Origin: a virus
Direction: 5' to 3' (one strand)
Length of the DNA: 23,252 nucleotides
Virus record (IMG/VR): IMGVR_UViG_3300042887_001469
Location: 1-23,252 of that record
The notes beneath the pieces are model-generated. The model saw only the letters and a list, made by a program, of their open reading frames with translations. It did no database searches and was not told the DNA's origin. Positions within the stretch are counted from its first letter, which is position 1. The number at the start of each line of letters is the position of its first letter. The translations under genes and the position numbers were made by a program. Below are positions 6,610-14,048 of the stretch, one piece after another.

Positions 6610-6743
6610 TACCCTTCCTCCAGTGCGCGAAGCATTAACTTCAGTTGCTCGATTTCTTTAAGGAGTTGAAGTTTAATTTTCTTCAATTCCTTTTTGTTTT
6701 TCTGCGCCATTGTCAGGCGTTTGTAAAGTTCGTCTTTAGTCAT
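6609..6743 (-). CDS. 44-residue Lys/Leu-rich coiled-coil protein
   Basis: From ATG 6743 (overlapping the previous stop as ATGA) to TAA 6611-6609. MTKDELYKRLTMAQKNKKEL is followed by KKIKLQLLKEIEQLKLMLRA, a regular heptad-like pattern over most of its length with high Lys content. Likely a small helical oligomer. No strong Shine-Dalgarno sequence is visible, so translation probably depends on coupling to the gene upstream. No family recognised. Confidence 0.6.
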   Translation of the reverse strand: MTKDELYKRLTMAQKNKKELKKIKLQLLKEIEQLKLMLRALEEG

Positions 6744-6940
6744 TTTGCTACCATTTCGCCACGAACATTTCTTTCCATCTCATATACTGAGTAGATGCGC
6801 CCGTCATGGATAATAAACTCACCGATTGTGGTTTTGGTGATTTCGTAATAATGTCTGTGCGTGGCGTATATTGTCAACGTTGACACAATAACGCCAATCA
6901 AGAACGCGCCAATGGCGATATATATAAGGTCGTTTTTCAT
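6740..6940 (-). CDS. Small membrane protein of unknown function
   Basis: 66 residues. One membrane segment at about 5-25 (LIYIAIGAFLIGVIVSTLTIY) preceded by MKND, then a polar domain (THRHYYEITKTTIGEFIIHDGRIYSVYEMERN). No cleavable signal peptide pattern is obvious, so the C-terminal part may face the periplasm or cytoplasm. ATG 6940 overlaps the previous stop (ATGA). A 14-base perfect palindrome, TGTCAACGTTGACA, lies in its coding sequence at 6872-6885. Confidence 0.7.
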   Translation of the reverse strand: MKNDLIYIAIGAFLIGVIVSTLTIYATHRHYYEITKTTIGEFIIHDGRIYSVYEMERNVRGEMVAK

Positions 6941-7137
6941 TTTCCATTCCCTCTAATGCCAAGTCTTAGTCTGGCTTTGTCTAAATCTTTAACGCGCCAC
7001 AAGAATGACGGTGCGCCTGCCTGAGATAATCTTATACTGCCGGCAGGATATACCCCCATCTTAACGATGTGATAGTCCATACTGGTGCGGCTAACTTTAT
7101 GCGCCGCGCAGTAGGCTTTTAAAGTTATCTCGGTCAC
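6937..7137 (-). CDS. Small putative helix-turn-helix protein
   Basis: 66 residues starting with GTG at 7137, which overlaps the previous stop as GTGA. The N-terminus (TLKAYCAAHKVSRTSMDYHIVKMGVYPAG) reads like a helix-turn-helix of the excisionase/MerR-like kind: a helix, a turn at KVSR, a recognition-like helix and a short wing, followed by FLWRVKDLDKARLRLG. This pattern is common among small phage DNA-binding proteins, but no family can be named. It is one candidate regulator for the palindromic sites in the control region, purely by elimination. Confidence 0.6.
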   Translation of the reverse strand: MTEITLKAYCAAHKVSRTSMDYHIVKMGVYPAGSIRLSQAGAPSFLWRVKDLDKARLRLGIRGNGK

Positions 7138-7382
7138 TCTACCACTCCCATTGCGCTGTCATTACACACCGCCATTATAATGCGCGTAGGGCGCTTACTC
7201 ATTTGGTAAGCACCAATAGCAAGATTCCACTCCTCCCGTGCATTAGTACACGCCCGCATAGACTCGTAGGGTATAGCGCTAGTTGTGTACGCAATTGTTT
7301 CATGCGTAGTTGTTTTGCCACGTTTGTCGATATTAGTATCGACAGTAAGGAAGCTCAAAGTAAGTAGTAAAGTTGCGCTCAT
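7134..7382 (-). CDS. Small protein of unknown function with hydrophobic N-terminus
   Basis: 82 residues. ATG 7382 is chosen because it overlaps the upstream stop (ATGA) and follows AGGTGATGAG; a longer frame to 7466 lacks support. MSATLLLTLSFLTVDTNID is mildly hydrophobic but lacks a basic N-region, so a signal peptide is doubtful. The remainder (REEWNLAIGAYQMSKRPTRIIMAVCNDSA) is polar with no recognised domain. Confidence 0.6.
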   Translation of the reverse strand: MSATLLLTLSFLTVDTNIDKRGKTTTHETIAYTTSAIPYESMRACTNAREEWNLAIGAYQMSKRPTRIIMAVCNDSAMGVVE

Positions 7383-7525
7383 CTCATCACCTGCTTTAAA
7401 ACTGTGCGAAGACGTGCGACTTCGGATACCGCTTTGGCTCGCGAACGCGCCATTAGCAAGAAACAAAACAGCATAATAAGGTACGCTAAATTGCTTTCAT
7501 CGAGGTATTGTACAAATTCAATCAT
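7379..7525 (-). CDS. 48-residue single-pass membrane protein
   Basis: From ATG 7525 to TGA 7381-7379. MIEFVQYLDESNLAYLIMLF leads into CFLLMARSRAKA, giving one membrane segment at about 13-26, then a basic helix (SEVARLRTVLKQVMR). GGAGAG lies 6 bases upstream of the ATG. It overlaps the nuclease gene upstream by 8 bases and the next gene by ATGA. Positive residues after the membrane segment suggest N-out/C-in topology. Function unknown. Confidence 0.65.
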   Translation of the reverse strand: MIEFVQYLDESNLAYLIMLFCFLLMARSRAKAVSEVARLRTVLKQVMR

Positions 7526-7793
7526 TGTTTTCTCTCCAGTTGTTAATATCTTCTTTGCTCCAAAGGCAAGCGTACTTTTGATTAAGTTTGCTCATATCTG
7601 ATGCAAAGACTTTTTGCAGTGCTGACAGACTGCCACCTGCGGTTTTAAGCTCAATAAACCATGTACTGCCATTCGGTAGGCACACGATTCTATCTGCCAC
7701 TCCCCGACACGCTGGAGAGGTGAACTTATATGATTTGCCGCCAAGCTCTTTGACGACTTTTACTAAATATTTTTCGACGTCTTTTTCTAACAT
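7518..7793 (-). CDS. VRR-NUC domain nuclease
   Basis: 91 residues forming one VRR-NUC fold, a PD-(D/E)XK-type nuclease common in phages; homologues act on branched DNA or flaps (the domain is also in eukaryotic FAN1). The core is visible: helix VEKYLVKVVKELGG, YKFTSPACRGVADRI with Asp34, then WFIELKTAGG with Glu48 and Lys50, and Gln60 in LSALQKVF. The SxxxxGxxDRI and ELK...Q signature fits the family. It is the first gene of the leftward operon that ends with the SNF2-like helicase; the pair recurs in many phages and probably acts together in replication or recombination. No Shine-Dalgarno sequence precedes ATG 7793 and an in-frame TAA lies four codons upstream, so the start is firm and may be leaderless. 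Confidence 0.93.
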   Translation of the reverse strand: MLEKDVEKYLVKVVKELGGKSYKFTSPACRGVADRIVCLPNGSTWFIELKTAGGSLSALQKVFASDMSKLNQKYACLWSKEDINNWRENND

Positions 7794-7874
7794 GGCTAAA
7801 GCTTATCATTGCAAACTTTTCTTTGCAAACTTTTTTTGATATACTGCAATCTCACTAAACTAGAGGAAACTAAA
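7794..7874. promoter_or_regulatory. Divergent promoter region with tandem TTGCAAACTTTT repeat
   Basis: This gap separates the leftward operon (start 7793) from the rightward replication operon (start 7875). TTGCAAACTTTT occurs twice, at 7809-7820 and 7823-7834, period 14. Rightward, TATACT at 7840-7845 is a good -10, though no clear -35 lies 16-18 bases upstream. Leftward, TTGCAA (7828-7823) followed after 15 bases by no strong box, or the minus copy with GATAAG-like -10 near the ATG, gives only a weak promoter very close to the start codon. The repeat could bind a regulator of both directions. GAGGAA 8 bases before ATG 7875 is the rightward ribosome binding site. Confidence 0.5.
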
Positions 7875-8993
7875 ATGAGCCATTCAAGTATCGCCGGCGG
7901 TAGCACCGCCAAACGTGTTATTGCCTGCCCCGCCAGCGTAAAGTTAGTGCAACAAATGCCGCCTAAGCCGTCGTCATCGTTTGCCGATGAAGGTACACTT
8001 TGCCATTTAGCAATGGAAAAGTTACTGACTGAGGATAACTTCAACATCTACAGTCTATCTTATGCTGGCATTGATATGACAACTGAGCTGGCAAAGGAAA
8101 AGATTGAGCCGGCGTTAGCGGCGCTTGATGAAATTGACCCAACCAAGTCGATGGAGTTTACCGTTGAAGCCAATGTCAGTTATGGTGACTTCTTGCCCGA
8201 GGTGTTTGGTAGTGTTGACCTCATTGGCCGATTGGGTGACCGAGCCGTTATTCTTGACTGGAAGTTTGGCAGTGGCGTTAGCGTAGAAGTAGAGGAGAAC
8301 GAACAGCTCATGTTCTACGCCGCCGCCGCAATGCGCACAAAAGGGCTAGAATGGGTGTTTGATGGCGCGGCGTCTATTGAACTTGTGATTGTTCAGCCGC
8401 CTTCTGTTAAGCGCTGGAAAACCACCTTTAAACGCATTAGAGAGTTTGAAAATACACTTAAGAAAGCTATCGATTTGTCTGATGCACCTGATGCACCGTT
8501 AGCTAGCGGTAAGCACTGCAAGTGGTGCGCAGCTAAACCAACTTGCCCGCTGATGACAGGTGAGGTAGATAGAGCGTTGCAGGCGTCGCTTGATAATATC
8601 GATGCAGATTCTATTGCAAACTATTTACAACAAGCTGAGATTCTGGAACAATGGATTACCGATTTGAGAGCGCTTGCGTTTCAAATGCTCGAAGCGGGCA
8701 GACCCGTCCCTAACTACAAATTAGTAGCTAAACGAGGAACAAGAAAATGGACTAATGAATCAGAAGCAGTAGAATCGCTTTTGGCGCTTGGTCTAGCAAA
8801 TGACGACATCTTCGATTCTAAATTAGTTTCGCCGGCACAGGCAGAGAAGAAATTAAAGGCTCTGAAACTGCCTATGCCAACAGATGTTGTCGCAGTGGTA
8901 TCTTCTGGCAGTACGATGGCGCACGAAAGTGACCCCCGCCCTACTGTCTTACTAATCGGGCAACAATTAACAAATGCCCTCAATAAACTTTAA
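7875..8993 (+). CDS. DUF2800-like PD-(D/E)XK nuclease of Cas4/RecB type
   Basis: 372 residues, start ATG 7875 with GAGGAA upstream; an in-frame extension to 7809 lacks a ribosome binding site. The layout matches DUF2800 phage proteins: N-terminal CPASVKL (C18), FADEGTLCHLAME, GSVDLIGRLGDRAVILDWKFG with D115, D128 and K130 as the nuclease triad, ENEQLMFYAAAAM, then a C-terminal cluster KHCKWCAAKPTC (C215, C218, C224). C18 plus the C-terminal three is the usual iron-sulphur arrangement of AddB/Cas4-like nucleases. It should act on DNA ends in replication or recombination. First gene of the rightward replication operon, followed 12 bases later by the SSB-like gene, as in many phages with family A polymerases. 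Confidence 0.9.
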   Translation: MSHSSIAGGSTAKRVIACPASVKLVQQMPPKPSSSFADEGTLCHLAMEKLLTEDNFNIYSLSYAGIDMTTELAKEKIEPALAALDEIDPTKSMEFTVEANVSYGDFLPEVFGSVDLIGRLGDRAVILDWKFGSGVSVEVEENEQLMFYAAAAMRTKGLEWVFDGAASIELVIVQPPSVKRWKTTFKRIREFENTLKKAIDLSDAPDAPLASGKHCKWCAAKPTCPLMTGEVDRALQASLDNIDADSIANYLQQAEILEQWITDLRALAFQMLEAGRPVPNYKLVAKRGTRKWTNESEAVESLLALGLANDDIFDSKLVSPAQAEKKLKALKLPMPTDVVAVVSSGSTMAHESDPRPTVLLIGQQLTNALNKL

Positions 8994-9005
8994 AGGTAAA
9001 TTAAA

Positions 9006-9647
9006 ATGACATCATTAACCGTATTTGGCAACGCCAACCTTCCAGCAGTAAATTCAATCAGCAGCGCACTTCGTAACATTCAAACTGACACCAGCACAAC
9101 TGGCGGCGTGACTATCCTTAAAATGGATAGAACCGGTCACTGGGTGTATGGCGCGTCAGAAACCGAAGTAGACAATGACAGCATTTGGGCAGTTAATCCG
9201 TTCAGCTTTACGCATGGCTTTATTGCATGGGGTGAAGGTGAAGTTTTAGGCGAGAAGATGGTTAGCGTCACTGAGCCATTGCCGCAGTTAGACCCTGCGC
9301 CTGCTGGTGCTAAACGTGGCTGGGAAACGCAAGTCGGGTTTTCGCTCAAATGTATTGATGGCGAAGACAAAGGCGAAGAAGTACGCTACACCGTTACTTC
9401 CGTAGGCGGTAAACGGGCAGTGCAAACGTTAGCTGTCAATATCGCTAATCAAGTAGAAACAGACCAAACAAAGCCAGTAGCTGTTGTTTCTTTGGGCAAA
9501 GAACATTATCAGCATAAAGCCTACGGGCGTATCTACACACCGATGTTTGACATCGTAGAATGGATTAGCCTAGACGGTGAGCCTGCACCCAAAGAAGAAG
9601 AAGCTGTCGAGGATGAAGCGCCTGCCGCCCGCCGCAGACGCGCATAA
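9006..9647 (+). CDS. Putative single-stranded DNA-binding protein (DUF2815-like position)
   Basis: 213 residues between the DUF2800-like and DNA polymerase genes, the place normally held by the gp2.5-like DUF2815 protein. It is beta-rich, with a core including WAVNPFSFTHGFIAWGEGEVLGEKMVSV and MFDIVEWISLDGEP, and a flexible acidic tail (APKEEEAVEDEAP) ending in RRRRA. An acidic tail is common to phage and bacterial SSBs, where it recruits partners; the closing arginines are unusual. The sequence resemblance to DUF2815 is not obvious to me, so the call rests on length, tail and context. AAAGG lies upstream of ATG 9006. Its reading frame is the same as that of the polymerase gene, with a single TAA between. 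Confidence 0.65.
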   Translation: MTSLTVFGNANLPAVNSISSALRNIQTDTSTTGGVTILKMDRTGHWVYGASETEVDNDSIWAVNPFSFTHGFIAWGEGEVLGEKMVSVTEPLPQLDPAPAGAKRGWETQVGFSLKCIDGEDKGEEVRYTVTSVGGKRAVQTLAVNIANQVETDQTKPVAVVSLGKEHYQHKAYGRIYTPMFDIVEWISLDGEPAPKEEEAVEDEAPAARRRRA

Positions 9648-9652
9648 CCGAT

Positions 9653-9686
9653 AAGGAGAGGGGCGGCTGAAAAACCGCCTTTTTTT
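9653..9686 (+). terminator. Hairpin plus T7 between the Shine-Dalgarno and the ATG of the polymerase gene
   Basis: AAGGAG (9653-9658) is followed by a GC stem GGCGG (9662-9666) / CCGCC (9675-9679) with loop CTGAAAAA, then seven T (9680-9686) directly before ATG 9687. This has every element of an intrinsic terminator, yet it stands between ribosome binding site and start codon. Unfolded, the AAGGAG-ATG spacing is 28 bases; with the stem excluded it becomes about 10. It could serve as attenuator, translational spacer, or both. Confidence 0.75.
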
Positions 9687-11600
9687 ATGCTATATATTGA
9701 CTTTGAAACAAGAAGCGAATGTGACCTGCCAAAACACGGCGTTTACAATTACGCGCAAGACCTCACCACTGACGTGCTGTGTATGTGCTACGCCTTCGAT
9801 GATGGTGACGTGCAGACATGGACGCCAGATATGCCTTTCCCCGATGACGTGCTCAACTACACGGGTCAGATACGCGCACACAACGCCGCTTTTGAGCGGC
9901 TAATCTTTTGGTTCGTTCTTCAGATAGATTTTAAACTAGAGCAGTTTTACTGCACGGCTGTGCAAGCGAGAGCTAATTGTCTTCCGGGCAGTCTTGAAGA
10001 CGTTGGTCGTGCTATCTCTAGCGAGATGCGCAAAGACCATCGTGGCAAGATGCTAGTCAAGCAGTGCTGCACTCCACCATTTAACACCAAGTTGTTACCT
10101 GAGCTTATTGAGTATTGCCGTCAAGACGTGCGGACTATGCGAGCCGTGTCTACGGCACTGCGTCAGTTGACTGATGACGAGCTTGCGGACTATCACGTCA
10201 ATGAGCGCATTAACGACGCGGGTGTTCTCGTGGACGTTGACTTGTGTCGCGCCGCGATGCGTTACGCCAGTGTTGAGCTTGAGGAAATCCAATCGCGTGT
10301 CGTGGAGTTAACCGACGGTGCAATTAAGTCCGTTCGTTCCCCGAAGATGCGTGAGTGGGTGCTTGAGCGTGTTGGCCCTGCCGCGCGTGAGTTGATGTGG
10401 AACGGTGAGAAGTATTCTATCGACAAAAGCGTTCGCGCTAATCTAATGCTGATGGACGACCTTAAGGAAATCCCATCGCACGTTGGCGAAGTTATCCAGT
10501 GCGCCGATGACTTGTGGGCGTCGTCTGTGGCTAAGTTTAACCGTCTGCTTTACCTTGCCGATTTTGAAGACCATCGTGTGCGTGGCGCGTTTGTGTTCAA
10601 CGGTGGCAGTGCGACTGGTCGAGCGTCGTCATACGGTGCGCAGGTGCATAACTTCACGCGTAAATGCGCTAAAGAGCCACAGCGAGTGCGTGATGATATG
10701 GTCATTGGGCGCAACATCGTTCCGGTGCATGGCAAGCGCGTGACGGACGTTCTCAAAGGTATGCTTCGCCCTGCGCTGATGCCTGCTATCGGAAACGTGT
10801 TTGTGGTAGCAGATTGGGCAGGTATTGAAGCGCGTGTGACGCCTTGGGCGAGTTTGCAGCATGGCAGTGAAGACGTGCTTGACGTGTTCCGCACGGGTGA
10901 GGACATTTACATTCGCGCCGCAGCGGGTATCTTTAACCGCCCAATGGACGCGATAACGCCTGACCAACGCCAGATAGGTAAAGTGGCGATTTTGTCGTGT
11001 GGCTATATGGGTGGCGCTGGCGCGTTTGGTGCAATGGGCAAAGCCTACGGCATCTCACTGCCTGAAGCAGAGGCCAAGCGCACGGTTGACGCATGGCGTC
11101 GCAGTAACACTTGGGCGGTGCAATACTGGGGTGAGCTTGAGCGGGCGTATATGTGCGCCATGCGTCACAAAGGCCGTGAGTTTACCGCCGGGCGCGTGAC
11201 GTATCTGTTTGACGGTGTGAATTTGTGGTACGCCCTGCCTTCGGGTCGGGTGCTGTGTTACCCGTCGGCATACATTGAAGATGGAAGCGTATCTTACGCT
11301 AAGGCGGCGTGGAAACCCGCTGCTGATGCAGTTGAATGGCCGCGAGCTAGGCTATGGGCTGGACTTGCTTGTGAGAATATTACACAAGCGATTGCCAACG
11401 ATTTACTTCGTGACGCGTTGCGTCGAATCGGGCATACTGTCGTGCTTCATGTGCATGATGAAATTGTCTTAGAAGTGAAAAAAGAAGACGCGGAAAGCGC
11501 CGCGCGAGATTTGGAAACGGTGATGTGTAGTGCTCCTGCTTGGGCAGAAGGGTTACCGTTAGCTGTTGGTGTTTCAACATTAGAGAGATATGGAAAATGA
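9687..11600 (+). CDS. DNA polymerase, family A, with 3'-5' exonuclease domain
   Basis: 637 residues. The exonuclease domain has Exo I DFETRS (D5, E7), Exo II AHNAAFERLIF and Exo III YCRQDVRTMRAV. The polymerase domain has motif A VADWAGIEAR (D376), motif B RQIGKVAILSCGYMGG (R428, K432) and motif C HVHDEIVLEV (D591). All catalytic residues are present, and the 5'-3' exonuclease of bacterial Pol I is absent, as usual for phage enzymes. It is the replicative polymerase of the phage by family and context. No better start exists than ATG 9687, since the typical N-terminus (LYIDFETRS) begins there. The end overlaps the primase-helicase gene by ATGA. Confidence 0.96.
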   Translation: MLYIDFETRSECDLPKHGVYNYAQDLTTDVLCMCYAFDDGDVQTWTPDMPFPDDVLNYTGQIRAHNAAFERLIFWFVLQIDFKLEQFYCTAVQARANCLPGSLEDVGRAISSEMRKDHRGKMLVKQCCTPPFNTKLLPELIEYCRQDVRTMRAVSTALRQLTDDELADYHVNERINDAGVLVDVDLCRAAMRYASVELEEIQSRVVELTDGAIKSVRSPKMREWVLERVGPAARELMWNGEKYSIDKSVRANLMLMDDLKEIPSHVGEVIQCADDLWASSVAKFNRLLYLADFEDHRVRGAFVFNGGSATGRASSYGAQVHNFTRKCAKEPQRVRDDMVIGRNIVPVHGKRVTDVLKGMLRPALMPAIGNVFVVADWAGIEARVTPWASLQHGSEDVLDVFRTGEDIYIRAAAGIFNRPMDAITPDQRQIGKVAILSCGYMGGAGAFGAMGKAYGISLPEAEAKRTVDAWRRSNTWAVQYWGELERAYMCAMRHKGREFTAGRVTYLFDGVNLWYALPSGRVLCYPSAYIEDGSVSYAKAAWKPAADAVEWPRARLWAGLACENITQAIANDLLRDALRRIGHTVVLHVHDEIVLEVKKEDAESAARDLETVMCSAPAWAEGLPLAVGVSTLERYGK

Positions 11601-13867
11601 ATTTTGTTACCTATTTAGAGAGAATAGCACCAGAAGGCGAAACCGTCCTTCTGGTCAAACAAATAGCTAAAGACAATGGTCAGTTTGCATGGCCAGCCTA
11701 CCTGCCAGCAAAGTATGATGGTAAAGGTGCATGGTATGGCAATACCGCGTCGTTTATCACGTCACGTTTTAAAGATGGCAAGCCGTCTGCGAGTGCGGGC
11801 AATTGCGAGTACGTTGCTTTTCTCGTGCTTGATGACATTGGCACCAAGAGTCTGCGTCCGCTAATCGAGCCGACATGGATAATGGAAACCTCACCACAGA
11901 ATTTTCAGTGGGGTTACACGTTTGCTTTAGATGATATGCCCACTAAGGGTGAATTCAGTGCAGCTATTAAAGCAATCGCTGACGCTGGCTACACTGACAG
12001 CGGCGCAATTAACCCCGTGCGTAATTTTCGCCTGCCTGCGTCGGTGAATTTAAAGCCTGACCGTGCGTCGTTTCAGTCTATTCTTGTGGAATTCCACCCG
12101 GAGCGTGAGTTTACCCTCAACCAAATCTGCTCGGCGCTTGACGTTCACCCGTCTGATGCTGACACCGCGTCCGTGCGGCCAATCGCTATCATTGACACAG
12201 GCAGTGATGAAGTGCTTGAGTGGTTAGCCTCTCGTGGCGACGTGATGGAGTCTGCTAACGCGGAAGGCTGGGTTGGGGTGGTCTGCCCTAACCACGCCGA
12301 GCATACCGATGGGCAGTTGATGGGTAGATACCACCCGCTTAACCGCGCGTACTGTTGCTTTCATGGTCATTGCTCGTCGTGGGACAGCCGCGCTTACCTC
12401 GCGTGGGTAGCTGAGATGGGCGGGCCTAAACACTCACATGGTCTTCGTGAAGAAATACTTGCGGAGGTGATGCACAATGCGATTGGCAAACTCGAACCGT
12501 CTGATATGTTCAGCACTGACGCGGCGGCGATTATTGCAGAAGTCGAGCAGAAGGAAATCGCGCGGCTTGAAAAGGCGGAGTGGTATCAACGCTTTGCATA
12601 TGTCATGTCTGACGATTCTTACTTCGATTTGCAAAACCGTCGTGAATTCTCACGTCAGACGTTTAACGCGGTGTACCGTCATGTGTCGTGTAAAAGTATT
12701 CACTCTGACCGTAAAACAGAAGCGGCGGTGAGCTTTGACGAGAACCGTCAGGTGATGGGCGCTAAGGTGCTTGCTGGTATCACCTTTGCTGCTGGTGATT
12801 CTGTCATTGCCACGCGTGACGGTGAGCTTTATGGCAACCGGTGGCGCGACGCTCGTCCCAATTCGTCCCGTGGCGGAAATTTGGGCGGTGATATATCTTT
12901 GTGGCTTGACCACTGTAAATCCCTTGTTCCTGATGAGCGTGAGCTTGCGCATATCTGGGACTATATGGCGTTCAAGGTACAGAATCCACGCGTTAAGATT
13001 AACCACGCTATCCTTCACGCTGGTGGTCAAGGTATCGGTAAAGACACCATGTACGCGCCGTTTATTTACGCCGTGTGCGGCCCTAACCTGCGCAATTACT
13101 CTCTGATGTCTACTGATACGATTCAGTCGGCGTGGGGCTACCATCTTGAAGCAGAAATCGTGGTCATTAACGAGCTTAAAGAAGCCGACAGCGCCGCGCG
13201 ACGGATGCTTGCTAATAAACTCAAGCCAGTCATCGCCGCGCCACCTGAGATGCTATCAGTTAACCGTAAAGGTCTTGCCCCATACAATCTTGTAAACCGT
13301 CTTGCTGTGCTGGCGTTCTCTAATGACCGTGTACCGCTATCGCTTGAATCGGGTGACCGTCGGTGGTATGCCACTTGGAGTAGCGCGTCGCGTATCTCTC
13401 CTGCCGCCGCGTCACATATTTGGAGCTGGTTTGGCAACGGCGGATATGACCTTATAGCCAACTGGTTGTTTTTGCGTGACGTGTCAGCGTTTAACCCTGC
13501 CGCGCCTGCGCCTATGACGGACTTTAAGATGTCACTGGTGCAGAACGGTATGTCGGCTGTTGAGTCATCACTGCTGGATATGATTTCCCTTCGCATGGGT
13601 GAGTTTGCGTCCGGCGTGATTGCCTCTCCCTTTCAAGCAATATGTGAACGCGCCGCTATGTCGTTTGGCTGTAAACAGTTTCCGCCTGCTGCGCTGTTCC
13701 ATGCGCTTGAAGAAGCAGGTTGGGTGGATGTTGGTATGTGTGCGTCGCGCTCTGTCAAGACTAAGAAGCACGTCTTCTGCGCACCTGAGTTTGCGCACAT
13801 GAGCAAATCTAGTCTTCGGGACTTGGCAGAGCAGAAACCTGTTGCAAAAGTTGTAGCAATCAAATAA
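11597..13867 (+). CDS. Primase-helicase (DUF5906/D5-like superfamily 3 helicase)
   Basis: 756 residues; ATG 11597 overlaps the polymerase stop. Residues 1-190 resemble a RepB-like primase region, with YVAFLVLDDIGTK, LDDMPTKGEFSAAIKAI and GAINPVRNFRLPASVN. A zinc-binding segment follows (about 230-262): CPNH, HTDGQ, CCFHGHC. The C-terminal helicase has Walker A GGQGIGKDT (476-484), Walker B EIVVINE (520-526) and a later arginine-containing stretch (SLESGDRRWYATW) typical of DUF5906/D5-type phage proteins. It should prime and unwind at the phage origin, working with the polymerase and SSB-like protein just upstream. A terminator follows the stop. I am sure of the helicase; the primase activity is inferred from domain order. 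Confidence 0.9.
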   Translation: MNFVTYLERIAPEGETVLLVKQIAKDNGQFAWPAYLPAKYDGKGAWYGNTASFITSRFKDGKPSASAGNCEYVAFLVLDDIGTKSLRPLIEPTWIMETSPQNFQWGYTFALDDMPTKGEFSAAIKAIADAGYTDSGAINPVRNFRLPASVNLKPDRASFQSILVEFHPEREFTLNQICSALDVHPSDADTASVRPIAIIDTGSDEVLEWLASRGDVMESANAEGWVGVVCPNHAEHTDGQLMGRYHPLNRAYCCFHGHCSSWDSRAYLAWVAEMGGPKHSHGLREEILAEVMHNAIGKLEPSDMFSTDAAAIIAEVEQKEIARLEKAEWYQRFAYVMSDDSYFDLQNRREFSRQTFNAVYRHVSCKSIHSDRKTEAAVSFDENRQVMGAKVLAGITFAAGDSVIATRDGELYGNRWRDARPNSSRGGNLGGDISLWLDHCKSLVPDERELAHIWDYMAFKVQNPRVKINHAILHAGGQGIGKDTMYAPFIYAVCGPNLRNYSLMSTDTIQSAWGYHLEAEIVVINELKEADSAARRMLANKLKPVIAAPPEMLSVNRKGLAPYNLVNRLAVLAFSNDRVPLSLESGDRRWYATWSSASRISPAAASHIWSWFGNGGYDLIANWLFLRDVSAFNPAAPAPMTDFKMSLVQNGMSAVESSLLDMISLRMGEFASGVIASPFQAICERAAMSFGCKQFPPAALFHALEEAGWVDVGMCASRSVKTKKHVFCAPEFAHMSKSSLRDLAEQKPVAKVVAIK

Positions 13868-13874
13868 CATACGT

Positions 13875-13898
13875 CTAACAATTCTCTCTAATTGTTAG
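13875..13898. repeat. Perfect 9-bp inverted repeat after the replication operon
   Basis: CTAACAATT (13875-13883) and AATTGTTAG (13890-13898) flank the loop CTCTCT. There is no T tract, so it is not itself a terminator. On the minus strand it reads AATTAGAGAGAATT-like and resembles the leader motif TTAACAATAGAGAGA found before two leftward genes at 15957 and 16241. Confidence 0.6.
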
Positions 13899-13903
13899 TT
13901 CAT

Positions 13904-13949
13904 GGAATTCCTCAATTATCAACTCCGGGATGATTGGGGAATTTTTTTT
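13904..13949 (+). terminator. Intrinsic terminator of the rightward replication operon
   Basis: AATTCCTCAATTATC (13906-13920) pairs with GATGATTGGGGAATT (13929-13943) through 15 positions including two G-U pairs, loop AACTCCGG, followed by a run of eight T ending at 13949. It lies 37 bases after the primase-helicase stop and is the expected end of the 7875-13867 transcript. Confidence 0.85.
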
Positions 13950-13956
13950 GCCAATC

Positions 13957-14048
13957 GGTTTCGTGGCAGAATTTCCCAAATCGTTTCGTGGCAGAATTTG
14001 ACCGTTCATTAGATTTGAAATCCTGAGCTTTACCAGAATTGAAATCCT
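13957..14048. repeat. Two pairs of direct repeats with 24-25 base period
   Basis: GTTTCGTGGCAGAATTT occurs at 13958-13974 and 13983-13999 (17 identical bases, period 25). TTGAAATCCT occurs at 14015-14024 and 14039-14048 (period 24). All four units include AGAATT- or AGATTT-like sequence. The regular spacing, about two and a third helical turns, and the AT-rich surroundings resemble iterons or protein-binding sites. A role as replication origin or regulator site is inference. Confidence 0.6.

Noticed and set aside
6872-6885. TGTCAACGTTGACA as a fifth operator
   Set aside because: It is within a coding sequence far from a promoter, and a 14-base palindrome can arise by chance; mentioned only as a secondary match.
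12650-13144. Long minus-strand frame inside the primase-helicase gene
   Set aside because: Arg/Thr/His-rich translation typical of antisense of a coding strand; no start signal.
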